A stretch of 15,141 nucleotides of DNA, taken from GCA-2737595 sp037138535 (GTDB lineage: Bacteria; Actinomycetota; Actinomycetes; Nanopelagicales; Nanopelagicaceae). The position numbers and the translations under genes are program-made. Of this stretch, positions 1-5,993 are shown piece after piece (within the stretch, counting starts at the first letter, position 1; each line of letters begins with the position of its first letter). The notes under the pieces were generated by a model. It saw only the letters and a program-made list of their open reading frames with translations. It was not told the origin of the DNA and made no database searches. The stretch covers positions 1-15,141 of the forward strand of contig JBAXIG010000041.1 in assembly GCA_037138535.1 (NCBI GenBank). The letters are read 5' to 3'.

Positions 1-101
1 GAATTTTGAATGAAGCAAACCACCCGCTTGTAGAACAGTTAGACACTATGGATGGCGCAGCTTCTCGCGCCGCTGAGCTCGCAGGAAAGGCTGGTAAGTA
101 A
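1..101 (+). CDS. sucC: Succinyl-CoA synthetase beta subunit, C-terminal end (partial)
   Basis: Only the last 32 codons are present, read in frame from base 3 to the TAA at 99-101. The peptide ends ILNEANHPLVEQL...AAELAGKAGK, which resembles the C-terminal tail of ADP/GDP-forming succinyl-CoA ligase beta subunits. The next gene is an unmistakable sucD starting one base after this stop, as in nearly every sucCD operon, and that context carries much of the identification. The beta subunit holds the nucleotide-binding ATP-grasp domain, which lies outside the window. The gene is truncated by the window edge, and nothing suggests it is broken. Confidence 0.85.
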   Translation, partial: ILNEANHPLVEQLDTMDGAASRAAELAGKAGK

Positions 102-102
102 T

Positions 103-978
103 ATGGCAATTTTCCTCGACGGCAATTCGCGTATTCTCGTTCAAGGTATTACGGGTTCAGAAGGAACCAAACATACGAAGCGCATGCTTGCTTCTGGTAG
201 TCAGGTTGTCGCTGGTGTAACTCCTGGAAAAGGTGGGCAGACAGTAGAGATCGATGGCCATGTCATTCCGGTCTTTAACTCCGTGCAAGAAGCCCGCCTT
301 GCTACGCAGGCTAATGTCAGCGTGGTCTTCGTACCACCCAAGTTCACCAAAGGTGCCGTTATTGAAGCGGTCGATGCCAAGATCGAATTGGTTGTGGTTA
401 TCACCGAGGGTGTTCCGGTTCATGACTCGGCTGAATTTTTTGGGTATGCACAAGCGAGCAAACATACGCGCCTTATCGGACCTAACTGTCCTGGACTGAT
501 CTCTCCAGGAATATCAAACGCCGGAATTATTCCAGCAGATATTACGAAGAAGGGACCAGTCGGGTTGGTCTCTAAGTCGGGAACTCTGACTTATCAAATG
601 ATGTATGAACTTCGTGATCTTGGATTCTCCACCTGTATTGGTATCGGCGGCGACCCCATTATTGGTACGACGCATATCGATGCACTTCGAGCATTTGAAG
701 CCGATCCAGAGACCAAGGTGATCGTCATGATTGGTGAAATTGGTGGCGACGCTGAAGAACGGGCCGCTGCATTCATCAAGGAGCACGTCACCAAGCCCGT
801 GGTGGGATACGTAGCTGGCTTCACAGCTCCCGAAGGTAAGACCATGGGTCACGCAGGCGCGATTGTCTCTGGTTCTTCAGGTACTGCCCAAGCCAAGAAG
901 GAAGCTCTTGAGGCGGCTGGCGTACGCGTGGGCAAAACACCGAGTGAGACTGCTCGCCTTCTGCGCGAGATCCTGTAA
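103..978 (+). CDS. sucD: Succinyl-CoA synthetase alpha subunit
   Basis: The 291-residue protein has the usual family length. It starts with the CoA-binding Rossmann domain (ILVQGITGSEG), followed by GPNCPG near the middle and the C-terminal ligase domain. The phosphohistidine loop GHAGAIVSG places the catalytic histidine at residue 250. With SucC it interconverts succinyl-CoA and succinate with substrate-level phosphorylation in the cytosolic TCA cycle. I chose the ATG at 103: it follows the sucC stop by one base, AGGAAAGG lies 12 to 19 bases upstream, and MAIFLDGNSRILVQG is the family N-terminus. An in-frame ATG at 52 would only add residues that overlap sucC. Confidence 0.98.
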   Translation: MAIFLDGNSRILVQGITGSEGTKHTKRMLASGSQVVAGVTPGKGGQTVEIDGHVIPVFNSVQEARLATQANVSVVFVPPKFTKGAVIEAVDAKIELVVVITEGVPVHDSAEFFGYAQASKHTRLIGPNCPGLISPGISNAGIIPADITKKGPVGLVSKSGTLTYQMMYELRDLGFSTCIGIGGDPIIGTTHIDALRAFEADPETKVIVMIGEIGGDAEERAAAFIKEHVTKPVVGYVAGFTAPEGKTMGHAGAIVSGSSGTAQAKKEALEAAGVRVGKTPSETARLLREIL

Positions 979-988
979 CAGTTTGCGG

Positions 989-2119
989 GTGAGCGGTCAC
1001 CGCAATCCTTATGGCTTAGCGCTTCAAGAGGCGCTGCGTGCCCTCACGCTTACTCTCGTACCGATTCTGCTTATTTCGATTCTTGCTTGGTCGTTTGCTG
1101 GAAGCCGCAACGGTCAACTTGGCGACGCGGTTCATGGTGGTGCCTGGATTTGGTTAGCCGCCCACAAGGTATTGCTCCACCTTTCTTTGCCACCCGGTGA
1201 TGTCGCTGGCCTTGTATGGTTCACCCCGCTCGGATTTCTGATCTTTCCGATTGTTGTGTTGCGGGGTGCCTGTAAGCGCATGGCGAAAGAGAGTTCGAAT
1301 TACCGCGGAGGGCTCACCTTGCTCTCAACTACATATGGCGCACTCTTAGGAATCGTCGCGTTGATTTCGGCGACTCATGCAGTTCGACCTAATCCGCTGA
1401 GTGCATTCTTAGCAGGATTGCTTCTCACGCTTATCGCCGCTCTCTCACTGCAAGCACCGCTTCTCATCAAAGCCAAAGGTGAGTTATCTCGTATTGTGAA
1501 AAGTTCACTCTTGAACATTGCCGGGTTGCTTCTCATCTCACTCATACTCTTTCTCGTAGCGACCATAATTAATTTTTCTCAGATGCTTAATCTCTATGCG
1601 GTACTTCGTGCTGGGTTTGTAGGAACACTCTTAATCACGGCAGTCATGCTCCTGGCGTTACCAAATGCGGTAGCGATGACCATGGCGTACGTGAGTGGGG
1701 CAGGCTTTGCGGTCGGATCTGGGACGCTCTTCTCGCCATTTTCAGTGCACTCTGCAGAGATTCCAGCGCTGCCGATTCTTGCCGGGCTCCCGGCGCAGAC
1801 CAGCGCCATCACGCACGCCCTACCTTTGCTCCTTCTTGTGTGGTCCATCTTTACTGGCTATCGATCAGTGGAATCCGGCTTGGATATAAAGGTTCGACTG
1901 CGAGATGGCGCTCTTCATGGAGTGATTGCACTTTTCGTGTTGACTCTGCTTAACCTGCTCGCAGGTGGATCACTTCTTGGCGGGCGACTTTCAGCAATTG
2001 GCGCCTCCTATTGGCGTATCGCGCTCTTTGGCGGACCAATATTGATTATCGGTGGCGCTCTTGGTGCACTCTTGGTCGGCTTACTTAACCGTCCGCATCG
2101 CGCTCAATTGCGCCTCTAG
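989..2119 (+). CDS. DUF6350 family multi-pass membrane protein
   Basis: This is a hydrophobic protein of about 376 residues with roughly nine or ten predicted membrane segments, for example ILLISILAWSFAG, GLLLISLILFLVATIINF and GGPILIIGGALGALLVGLL. Its size, composition and position between sucD and purN match the actinobacterial DUF6350 family, whose molecular function is not established; some database entries label it PerM-like and link it to cell division. The start is uncertain. No ATG fits the beginning, so GTG at 989 or TTG at 983, both just after the sucD stop at 976-978, are the best candidates. No clear ribosome binding site precedes either, so translational coupling to sucD is likely. 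The 3' end overlaps the convergent gene on the minus strand by 39 bases. Confidence 0.8.
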   Translation: MSGHRNPYGLALQEALRALTLTLVPILLISILAWSFAGSRNGQLGDAVHGGAWIWLAAHKVLLHLSLPPGDVAGLVWFTPLGFLIFPIVVLRGACKRMAKESSNYRGGLTLLSTTYGALLGIVALISATHAVRPNPLSAFLAGLLLTLIAALSLQAPLLIKAKGELSRIVKSSLLNIAGLLLISLILFLVATIINFSQMLNLYAVLRAGFVGTLLITAVMLLALPNAVAMTMAYVSGAGFAVGSGTLFSPFSVHSAEIPALPILAGLPAQTSAITHALPLLLLVWSIFTGYRSVESGLDIKVRLRDGALHGVIALFVLTLLNLLAGGSLLGGRLSAIGASYWRIALFGGPILIIGGALGALLVGLLNRPHRAQLRL

Positions 2120-2437
2120 GTCTGCCCGAAATCCTTCGGTACATGAGTTTGTTGCTACGTGCGTGTTTGCTCCGAGTTGGCACTCCGCATATCGATTGAT
2201 TTCTGTGCTGAGCAAGAGCGTGCCGATAGTAGTGAGAAAAGCGACCGCGATCATGATGATGCTGATGACCATCGCTGCCGTCGAGAAGCGAATAGAGAGC
2301 ACTAGAGCAACAATCGCAACCGCCATTGCACATGCTTGGCCCTGCCAGGCAGGCAGCGTAAATATCAACAAGAAGATTGACGCGATGGAGGCCAAGAGGG
2401 CAAAGCGCCGGCGAAGAACTTTCTTATCAATTTCCAT
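2081..2437 (-). CDS. Small membrane protein with cysteine-containing tail, unknown function
   Basis: About 118 residues. A short basic N-terminus (MEIDKKVLRRR) is followed by about three hydrophobic segments (near 12-31, 34-51 and 55-77) and a polar tail with two cysteines (C86 and C99) in the pattern YAECQLGANTHVATNSCTEGF. Similar YxxC...C...F tails occur, as far as I recall, in small actinobacterial membrane proteins, but I cannot assign a function. The ATG at 2437 has GGAG on the minus strand 9 bases before it. The ATG at 2452 is the alternative and would suit a leaderless transcript from a TAGCGT box at 2466-2461. The gene runs against sucD-DUF6350-purN-purH, overlaps the DUF6350 3' end by 39 bases, and fills what would otherwise be a gap of about 365 bases. 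Its coherent hydrophobicity supports real coding. Confidence 0.7.
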   Translation of the reverse strand: MEIDKKVLRRRFALLASIASIFLLIFTLPAWQGQACAMAVAIVALVLSIRFSTAAMVISIIMIAVAFLTTIGTLLLSTEINRYAECQLGANTHVATNSCTEGFRADLEAQLSAMRTVK

Positions 2438-2460
2438 ATTGGGTCGCTCCATAGGAGGCA

Positions 2461-2466
2461 ACGCTA
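2461..2466 (-). promoter_or_regulatory. Putative -10 box for the minus-strand membrane gene
   Basis: On the minus strand this reads TAGCGT (TANNNT pattern), with a TTGGCA -35-like element at 2491-2486 and a rather long 19-base spacer. Transcription would start around 2453, just before either candidate start codon. The box lies 5 bases from the opposing purN box, so the two promoters overlap. The assignment is by pattern only. Confidence 0.35.
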
Positions 2467-2471
2467 CCGAG

Positions 2472-2477
2472 TACGCT
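2472..2477 (+). promoter_or_regulatory. Putative -10 box giving a leaderless purN mRNA
   Basis: TACGCT is followed by 7 bases and then the purN GTG at 2485. No Shine-Dalgarno sequence sits at a usable distance from that GTG; the AGGAGG at 2453-2458 is about 26 bases away. The spacing is what a leaderless transcript beginning at the start codon would need. No convincing -35 element is seen. Confidence 0.4.
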
Positions 2478-2484
2478 CGTTACT

Positions 2485-3042
2485 GTGCCAACTGACCCTC
2501 CAAAGATTGTGATTCTGGCTTCAGGCCAAGGTTCGCTAGCTGCGGCGGTGATGGCTTCGGCCGGAGTGTATGAAGTCGCGGCGATAATTTCTGATCAACC
2601 AGCCGCTGGCGTTCTTGGCTATGCGCAAGCAGTGAGCGTCCCCACTGTTGTTGTCGAATTGCAAGGAGATCGTCTCGCGTGGGAAGAGCGGTTGGGCGAT
2701 GCGGTTGCCTCCTACTCGCCTACATTGGTGGTGTCCGCTGGATTTATGCGCATCGTCTCTCCACGTTTCTTACAACGGTTTCGTGTCATTAATTCCCACC
2801 CTTCACTACTCCCGCTCTTCCCTGGGGCGCATGCGGTTTCAGATGCGCTGTTGGCGGGCGTGAGCCACACGGGATGCACCATTCACTGGGTTGACGAAGG
2901 TGTGGATACTGGTGAAGTCATCGCTCAACGGATCGTTGAAGTGCTTCCGGGAGATACTGAGGCAACGTTGCACGAAAGAATCAAAGTCGTGGAGCGTGAA
3001 CTTCTCGTATCTGTAATTGAAGCTCTCGTGAAGGGAAATTGA
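2485..3042 (+). CDS. purN: Phosphoribosylglycinamide formyltransferase
   Basis: A 185-residue protein of the GAR transformylase family, which uses 10-formyltetrahydrofolate to formylate GAR in step 3 of de novo purine synthesis. The catalytic triad matches E. coli N106/H108/D144: N103 and H105 lie in NSHPSLLP and D141 in VDTG. Between them is the typical TGCTIHWVDEGVDTG stretch. The N-terminal phosphate loop is atypical, reading SGQGSL where SGxGSN is usual. GTG at 2485 is the first start codon after the in-frame TAG at 2452, so the start is well bounded. The stop is one base before the purH ATG, indicating a purN-purH operon. Confidence 0.95.
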   Translation: MPTDPPKIVILASGQGSLAAAVMASAGVYEVAAIISDQPAAGVLGYAQAVSVPTVVVELQGDRLAWEERLGDAVASYSPTLVVSAGFMRIVSPRFLQRFRVINSHPSLLPLFPGAHAVSDALLAGVSHTGCTIHWVDEGVDTGEVIAQRIVEVLPGDTEATLHERIKVVERELLVSVIEALVKGN

Positions 3043-3043
3043 G

Positions 3044-4600
3044 ATGCCAGAATCTCGCCGAAGCGTCACTCGTGCTCTGTTGAGTGTTTATGATAAATCT
3101 GGCTTGATTGAATTAGCCCGCATCTTGCATTCACATGGGGTAGAAATTGTCTCTACTGGTTCAACTGCGAAGAATATTTCAGACGCCGGTATTCCAGTCA
3201 CGCCAGTTGAAAGTGTGACGGATTTTCCAGAATGTCTTGATGGTCGCGTGAAGACGCTTCATCCAAAGATTCACGCTGGCATACTGGCTAATCTCTCATT
3301 AGATAGTCATGTAGCGCAGTTACAAGAACTGGGTATCACTCCTTTTGATTTAGTGGTAGTCAATCTCTATCCCTTCACTGAGACCGTGGCGTCAGGTGCT
3401 TCGCCTGCTGAATGTGTTGAACAGATAGATATCGGCGGCCCCACCATGGTCCGTGCAGCTGCCAAGAACCATGGGTCAGTTGCAGTGGTGGTTTCACCAT
3501 CGCAATACACTTGGCTCGCCGAAACCATCACGCGTGGTGGAACCACACTTGAAGAACGTGCACATCTCGCCGCCAAGGCTTTCTCCCACACCGCCGACTA
3601 CGACGTGGCTGTGGCGTCTTGGCTCGGAACAGTGCTTGCGCGGAACGCCTCGGAATTTCCGGAGTGGATCGGAGCTACGTGGAATATTAAGGCGAGCCTT
3701 CGTTACGGAGAGAATCCGCATCAGCAAGCGGCGTTGTACGAAAGCGCTTCAAGTGGCGGTGGGCTGGCGGGAGCAGCACAACTTCACGGCAAAGAGATGT
3801 CTTACAACAACTATGTAGACGCGGATGCCGCGTGGCGTGCAGCGTGGGATCACTCAGATCCGGCAATTGCGATCATCAAACATACAAACCCGTGCGGCAT
3901 TGCTTTTGCGAGCACCTTGCTGGCGGCCTATCAAGCTGCCCATGCATGCGATCCGCTCTCTGCATTTGGCGGAATCATCGCTTCGAATCGCCTCTTCACC
4001 GCAGACGTCGCGATGGCTTGCCAAGATGTTTTCACTGAGGTGATCATCGCGCCCGAATTTGAAGAGCGGGCGCTCACAATTCTTCGAGCCAAACCTTCCG
4101 TACGTATTTTGCAAGCTGCGCCTCCGAGGAAGAGCGGAGTAGATCTTCGACCTATATTGGGTGGCGCACTTCTACAACATTCAGATAGCAATCAAGCGGA
4201 AGGCGATCTCAGTAGTAATTGGAAGCTTGTCAGTGGATCGCCCGCCGATGCGGTAACTTTTGCGGATTTAGAGTTTGCCTGGCGTTGCTTGCGTGCGGTG
4301 AAAAGTAACGCCATCGTGTTGGTTCATCAAGGCGCAACTGTCGGAATTGGCATGGGGCAAGTGAATCGAGTTGACTCAGCACGCTTGGCGCTCACGCGAG
4401 CGGGTGAACGCGCTCCGGGGAGTGTGGCGGCCAGTGATGCATTCTTTCCCTTTGCCGACGGTTTAGAAATCTTGCTCGATGGCGGAGTTCGGGCCGTGGT
4501 GCAACCCGGCGGCAGCATCAGGGATGAAGAGGTGATCGCGCTCGCGCAATCTCGAGGGATCACGATGTACTTCACCGGCGCCCGGCACTTCACCCACTAG
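3044..4600 (+). CDS. purH: Bifunctional AICAR formyltransferase / IMP cyclohydrolase
   Basis: A 518-residue protein of standard length that catalyses the last two steps of IMP synthesis. The N-terminal MGS-like cyclohydrolase domain carries STGSTAKNISDAGIPV and GRVKTLHPKIHAGILA. The AICAR transformylase domain carries RYGENPHQQAALYE, the catalytic K279-H280 pair in KHTNPCGIA, and DPLSAFGGIIASNR. The C-terminus GGSIRDEEVIA...TGARHFTH is typical. The ATG follows the purN TGA by one base, with GAAGGGAA in the purN tail as the likely ribosome binding site. The last codons and stop run directly into a tandem repeat array whose unit resembles the sequence around the stop codon. Confidence 0.98.
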   Translation: MPESRRSVTRALLSVYDKSGLIELARILHSHGVEIVSTGSTAKNISDAGIPVTPVESVTDFPECLDGRVKTLHPKIHAGILANLSLDSHVAQLQELGITPFDLVVVNLYPFTETVASGASPAECVEQIDIGGPTMVRAAAKNHGSVAVVVSPSQYTWLAETITRGGTTLEERAHLAAKAFSHTADYDVAVASWLGTVLARNASEFPEWIGATWNIKASLRYGENPHQQAALYESASSGGGLAGAAQLHGKEMSYNNYVDADAAWRAAWDHSDPAIAIIKHTNPCGIAFASTLLAAYQAAHACDPLSAFGGIIASNRLFTADVAMACQDVFTEVIIAPEFEERALTILRAKPSVRILQAAPPRKSGVDLRPILGGALLQHSDSNQAEGDLSSNWKLVSGSPADAVTFADLEFAWRCLRAVKSNAIVLVHQGATVGIGMGQVNRVDSARLALTRAGERAPGSVAASDAFFPFADGLEILLDGGVRAVVQPGGSIRDEEVIALAQSRGITMYFTGARHFTH

Positions 4601-4704
4601 CCCAGCGGGTAGGGCTTCACTCGCTCACCCAACGGGTGGGGCTTCACTCGCTCACCCAACGGGTGGGGCTTCACTCGCTCACCCAACGGGTGGGGCTTCA
4701 CTGA
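4601..4704 (+). repeat. Four-copy 27-bp tandem repeat with hairpin units
   Basis: Copies start at 4601, 4628, 4655 and 4682. Copies 2 and 3 are identical over 27 bases, copy 4 is identical until it is cut at about 23 bases, and copy 1 differs at two positions. Copies 2 to 4 contain the self-complementary CACCC-AAC-GGGTG, and the first can also form AGCCC...GGGCT around 4599-4616. No U-tract follows, so these are not classical intrinsic terminators, although an RNA attenuation or 3'-end protection role after purH is possible. The period is a multiple of 3, so all frames stay open across the array and give repeat peptides such as VKPHPLGER on the minus strand. I regard these as non-coding. Confidence 0.9.
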
Positions 4705-4705
4705 G

Positions 4706-4711
4706 TAGGCT
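4706..4711 (+). promoter_or_regulatory. TAGGCT -10 box, leaderless type, before the DUF3017 gene
   Basis: TAGGCT lies exactly 6 bases before the ATG at 4718, and no Shine-Dalgarno sequence is present between them. The same hexamer at the same distance precedes the starts at 8383 and 13622. The last hairpin repeat unit occupies the -35 region, where no TTGACA-like element is seen. Confidence 0.5.
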
Positions 4712-4717
4712 CCGGCT

Positions 4718-4978
4718 ATGGAGATGAAGAACGCGCAGTTGACGCTTCGAGCGCGCAGCCTAGGTCTGCTCTTGCTCGGGCTGGCGCTGCTCTTCTTGGG
4801 GCTCGGGTTTCTGCGCACTGGTGGCCTCATTCTGGCTCTCCTTTTAGCCCTGATGGCCTACTGGCGCTCCCGCCGAAAGATGGCCTGGTCACGCTCAAAG
4901 AGGGTGGATGTGGCCACACTCACGCTCTTAGCCGTCGGAGTTGCGGCCTTGACAGTCGCACTTCCGCACGGGAAGTAA
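4718..4978 (+). CDS. DUF3017 family small membrane protein
   Basis: An 86-residue protein with a charged N-terminus, a strongly hydrophobic block (about 13-48), a basic loop (YWRSRRKMAWSRSKR) and a last membrane segment (VDVATLTLLAVGVAALTVALP). The RSKRVDV...TLLAVGVA signature, the size and the location between purH and mdh match the actinobacterial DUF3017 family, of unknown function. The TAGGCT box six bases upstream suggests that translation starts at the 5' end of its own transcript. The mdh promoter elements begin inside its last codons. Confidence 0.8.
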   Translation: MEMKNAQLTLRARSLGLLLLGLALLFLGLGFLRTGGLILALLLALMAYWRSRRKMAWSRSKRVDVATLTLLAVGVAALTVALPHGK

Positions 4979-4981
4979 TAT
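4949..4981 (+). promoter_or_regulatory. Putative mdh-icd promoter
   Basis: A perfect TTGACA lies at 4949-4954 and a TAATAT -10-like box at 4976-4981. The spacer is 21 bases, longer than the usual 17, so one of the two elements may not be the one used. A transcript from TAATAT would start near 4988 and give a short leader with AGGAGGG at 5012-5018 before the ATG at 5022. Confidence 0.4.
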
Positions 4982-4998
4982 CTTTACATCAAGATATT
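4977..4998. promoter_or_regulatory. Perfect palindrome overlapping the mdh promoter, likely operator
   Basis: AATATCTT and AAGATATT form perfect 8-base arms around a 6-base centre (TACATC). The element covers the TAATAT box and the predicted transcription start, the classic location for a repressor site. The half sites (ATCTT...AAGAT) are of a kind seen with MarR-type dimers, but the regulator cannot be named from this window. There is no U-tract and the stem is AT-rich, so a terminator for the upstream gene is less likely. Confidence 0.55.
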
Positions 4999-5021
4999 TT
5001 CTGAGAGCCCCAGGAGGGCAG

Positions 5022-5984
5022 ATGAACGGCCATTTGAATGGAAAAGTCACCGTTGTTGGATCGGGATTTTACGGATCAACAACCGCCCAACGTCTCGCCG
5101 AGTACAACGTCTTTAAGACTGTGGTGCTGACAGATATTGTCGAAGGCAAGCCTGAAGGGCTCGCGCTCGATCTCAATCAATCACGCTCGGTTGAGGGTTT
5201 CGAAACCAAGGTTGTCGGTGCAACTACTGGCATGGACGGTTCCGGATACGAAGCCACCGCCGACTCGGATGTTGTGGTGATCACTGCGGGTCTTCCGCGC
5301 AAGCCAGGCATGAGTCGAATGGACCTACTGGAGACCAACGCAAAAATTGTGCGCGGGGTTGCCGAGAACATCGCCAAGCACAGTCCTCACGCAGTCATCA
5401 TTGTGGTGTCTAACCCTCTTGATGAGATGACAGCGCTCGCGCAAATCGCTTCAAAGTTTCCACACAATCGCGTGATGGGCCAAGCGGGTATGCTCGACAC
5501 TGCACGCTTCACACACTTTGTGGCTGAAGAACTCGGCGTTGCTGTGGGCGCGGTCAAGACTCTTACCTTGGGTTCGCATGGCGACACCATGGTTCCCGTG
5601 CCAAGTCGTTGCACTGTTAATGGCAAGCCGCTCTCTGATTTACTTCCTGCCGAGAAGATTGAAGAACTTGTGGTGCGCACTCGCAATGGTGGCGCCGAGG
5701 TAGTAGCACTTCTCAAGACAGGCTCTGCTTATTACGCACCTTCAGCGGCTGCAGCTCGAATGGCGAAGGCGGTCATCGAAGATTCGGGTGCGATCATGCC
5801 GGTCTGTGCTTGGGTGGATGGCGAATACGGTATCAAGGGTGTTTATCTCGGCGTGGAAGCCGAGATCGGTAAGAGTGGTGTTCGCAAGGTCGTTGAGACC
5901 GCCCTCACTGCAACAGAAATTGCATCACTCAAAGAAGCCGCCGAAGCGGTACGAAGCAAGCAATCAGACATTCAAAGTCTGTAG
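5022..5984 (+). CDS. mdh: Malate dehydrogenase, LDH-like type
   Basis: A 320-residue NAD-dependent dehydrogenase that interconverts malate and oxaloacetate. The Rossmann motif GSGFYG (13-18) is followed by an aspartate at residue 38 after the second strand, which favours NAD over NADP. The active-site loop GLPRKPGMSRMDLL provides arginines R93 and R99. The arginine in place of the lactate dehydrogenase glutamine marks malate specificity. NPLDEMT and GSHGDTMVP (catalytic H186) follow. It belongs to the shorter LDH-like group (Chloroflexus/Bacillus type) rather than the roughly 329-residue form with TGAAGQIGY known from many actinobacteria. A strong AGGAGGG precedes the ATG, and the stop codon overlaps the icd ribosome binding site. 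Confidence 0.95.
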   Translation: MNGHLNGKVTVVGSGFYGSTTAQRLAEYNVFKTVVLTDIVEGKPEGLALDLNQSRSVEGFETKVVGATTGMDGSGYEATADSDVVVITAGLPRKPGMSRMDLLETNAKIVRGVAENIAKHSPHAVIIVVSNPLDEMTALAQIASKFPHNRVMGQAGMLDTARFTHFVAEELGVAVGAVKTLTLGSHGDTMVPVPSRCTVNGKPLSDLLPAEKIEELVVRTRNGGAEVVALLKTGSAYYAPSAAAARMAKAVIEDSGAIMPVCAWVDGEYGIKGVYLGVEAEIGKSGVRKVVETALTATEIASLKEAAEAVRSKQSDIQSL

Positions 5985-5993
5985 GAGATTCCC

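Noticed and set aside
52..102. Upstream in-frame ATG giving a 17-residue longer SucD
   Set aside because: It lies inside the sucC coding sequence, the extra residues do not resemble the family, and ATG 103 has a suitable upstream AGGAAAGG and the conserved N-terminus.
863..988. Long N-terminal extension of the DUF6350 protein into sucD
   Set aside because: It would overlap sucD by more than 110 bases in another frame and adds an arginine-rich stretch typical of an out-of-frame shadow. GTG 989 or TTG 983 is more reasonable.
2453..2458. AGGAGG as the purN ribosome binding site
   Set aside because: It is about 26 bases from the GTG at 2485, and there is no in-frame start codon at 5-12 bases from it.
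2052..2495. Plus-strand 147-codon open frame between DUF6350 and purN
   Set aside because: It is antisense to the hydrophobic minus-strand gene, overlaps both neighbours, and its translation is compositionally incoherent.
4626..4700. CRISPR array interpretation of the repeats after purH
   Set aside because: The units are contiguous tandem copies with no unique spacers, and no cas genes are present.
4597..4830. Minus-strand open frame encoding VKPHPLGER repeats
   Set aside because: The repeat peptide is a by-product of a 27-base period that is a multiple of three. The frame also runs antisense through the DUF3017 gene and has no start context.
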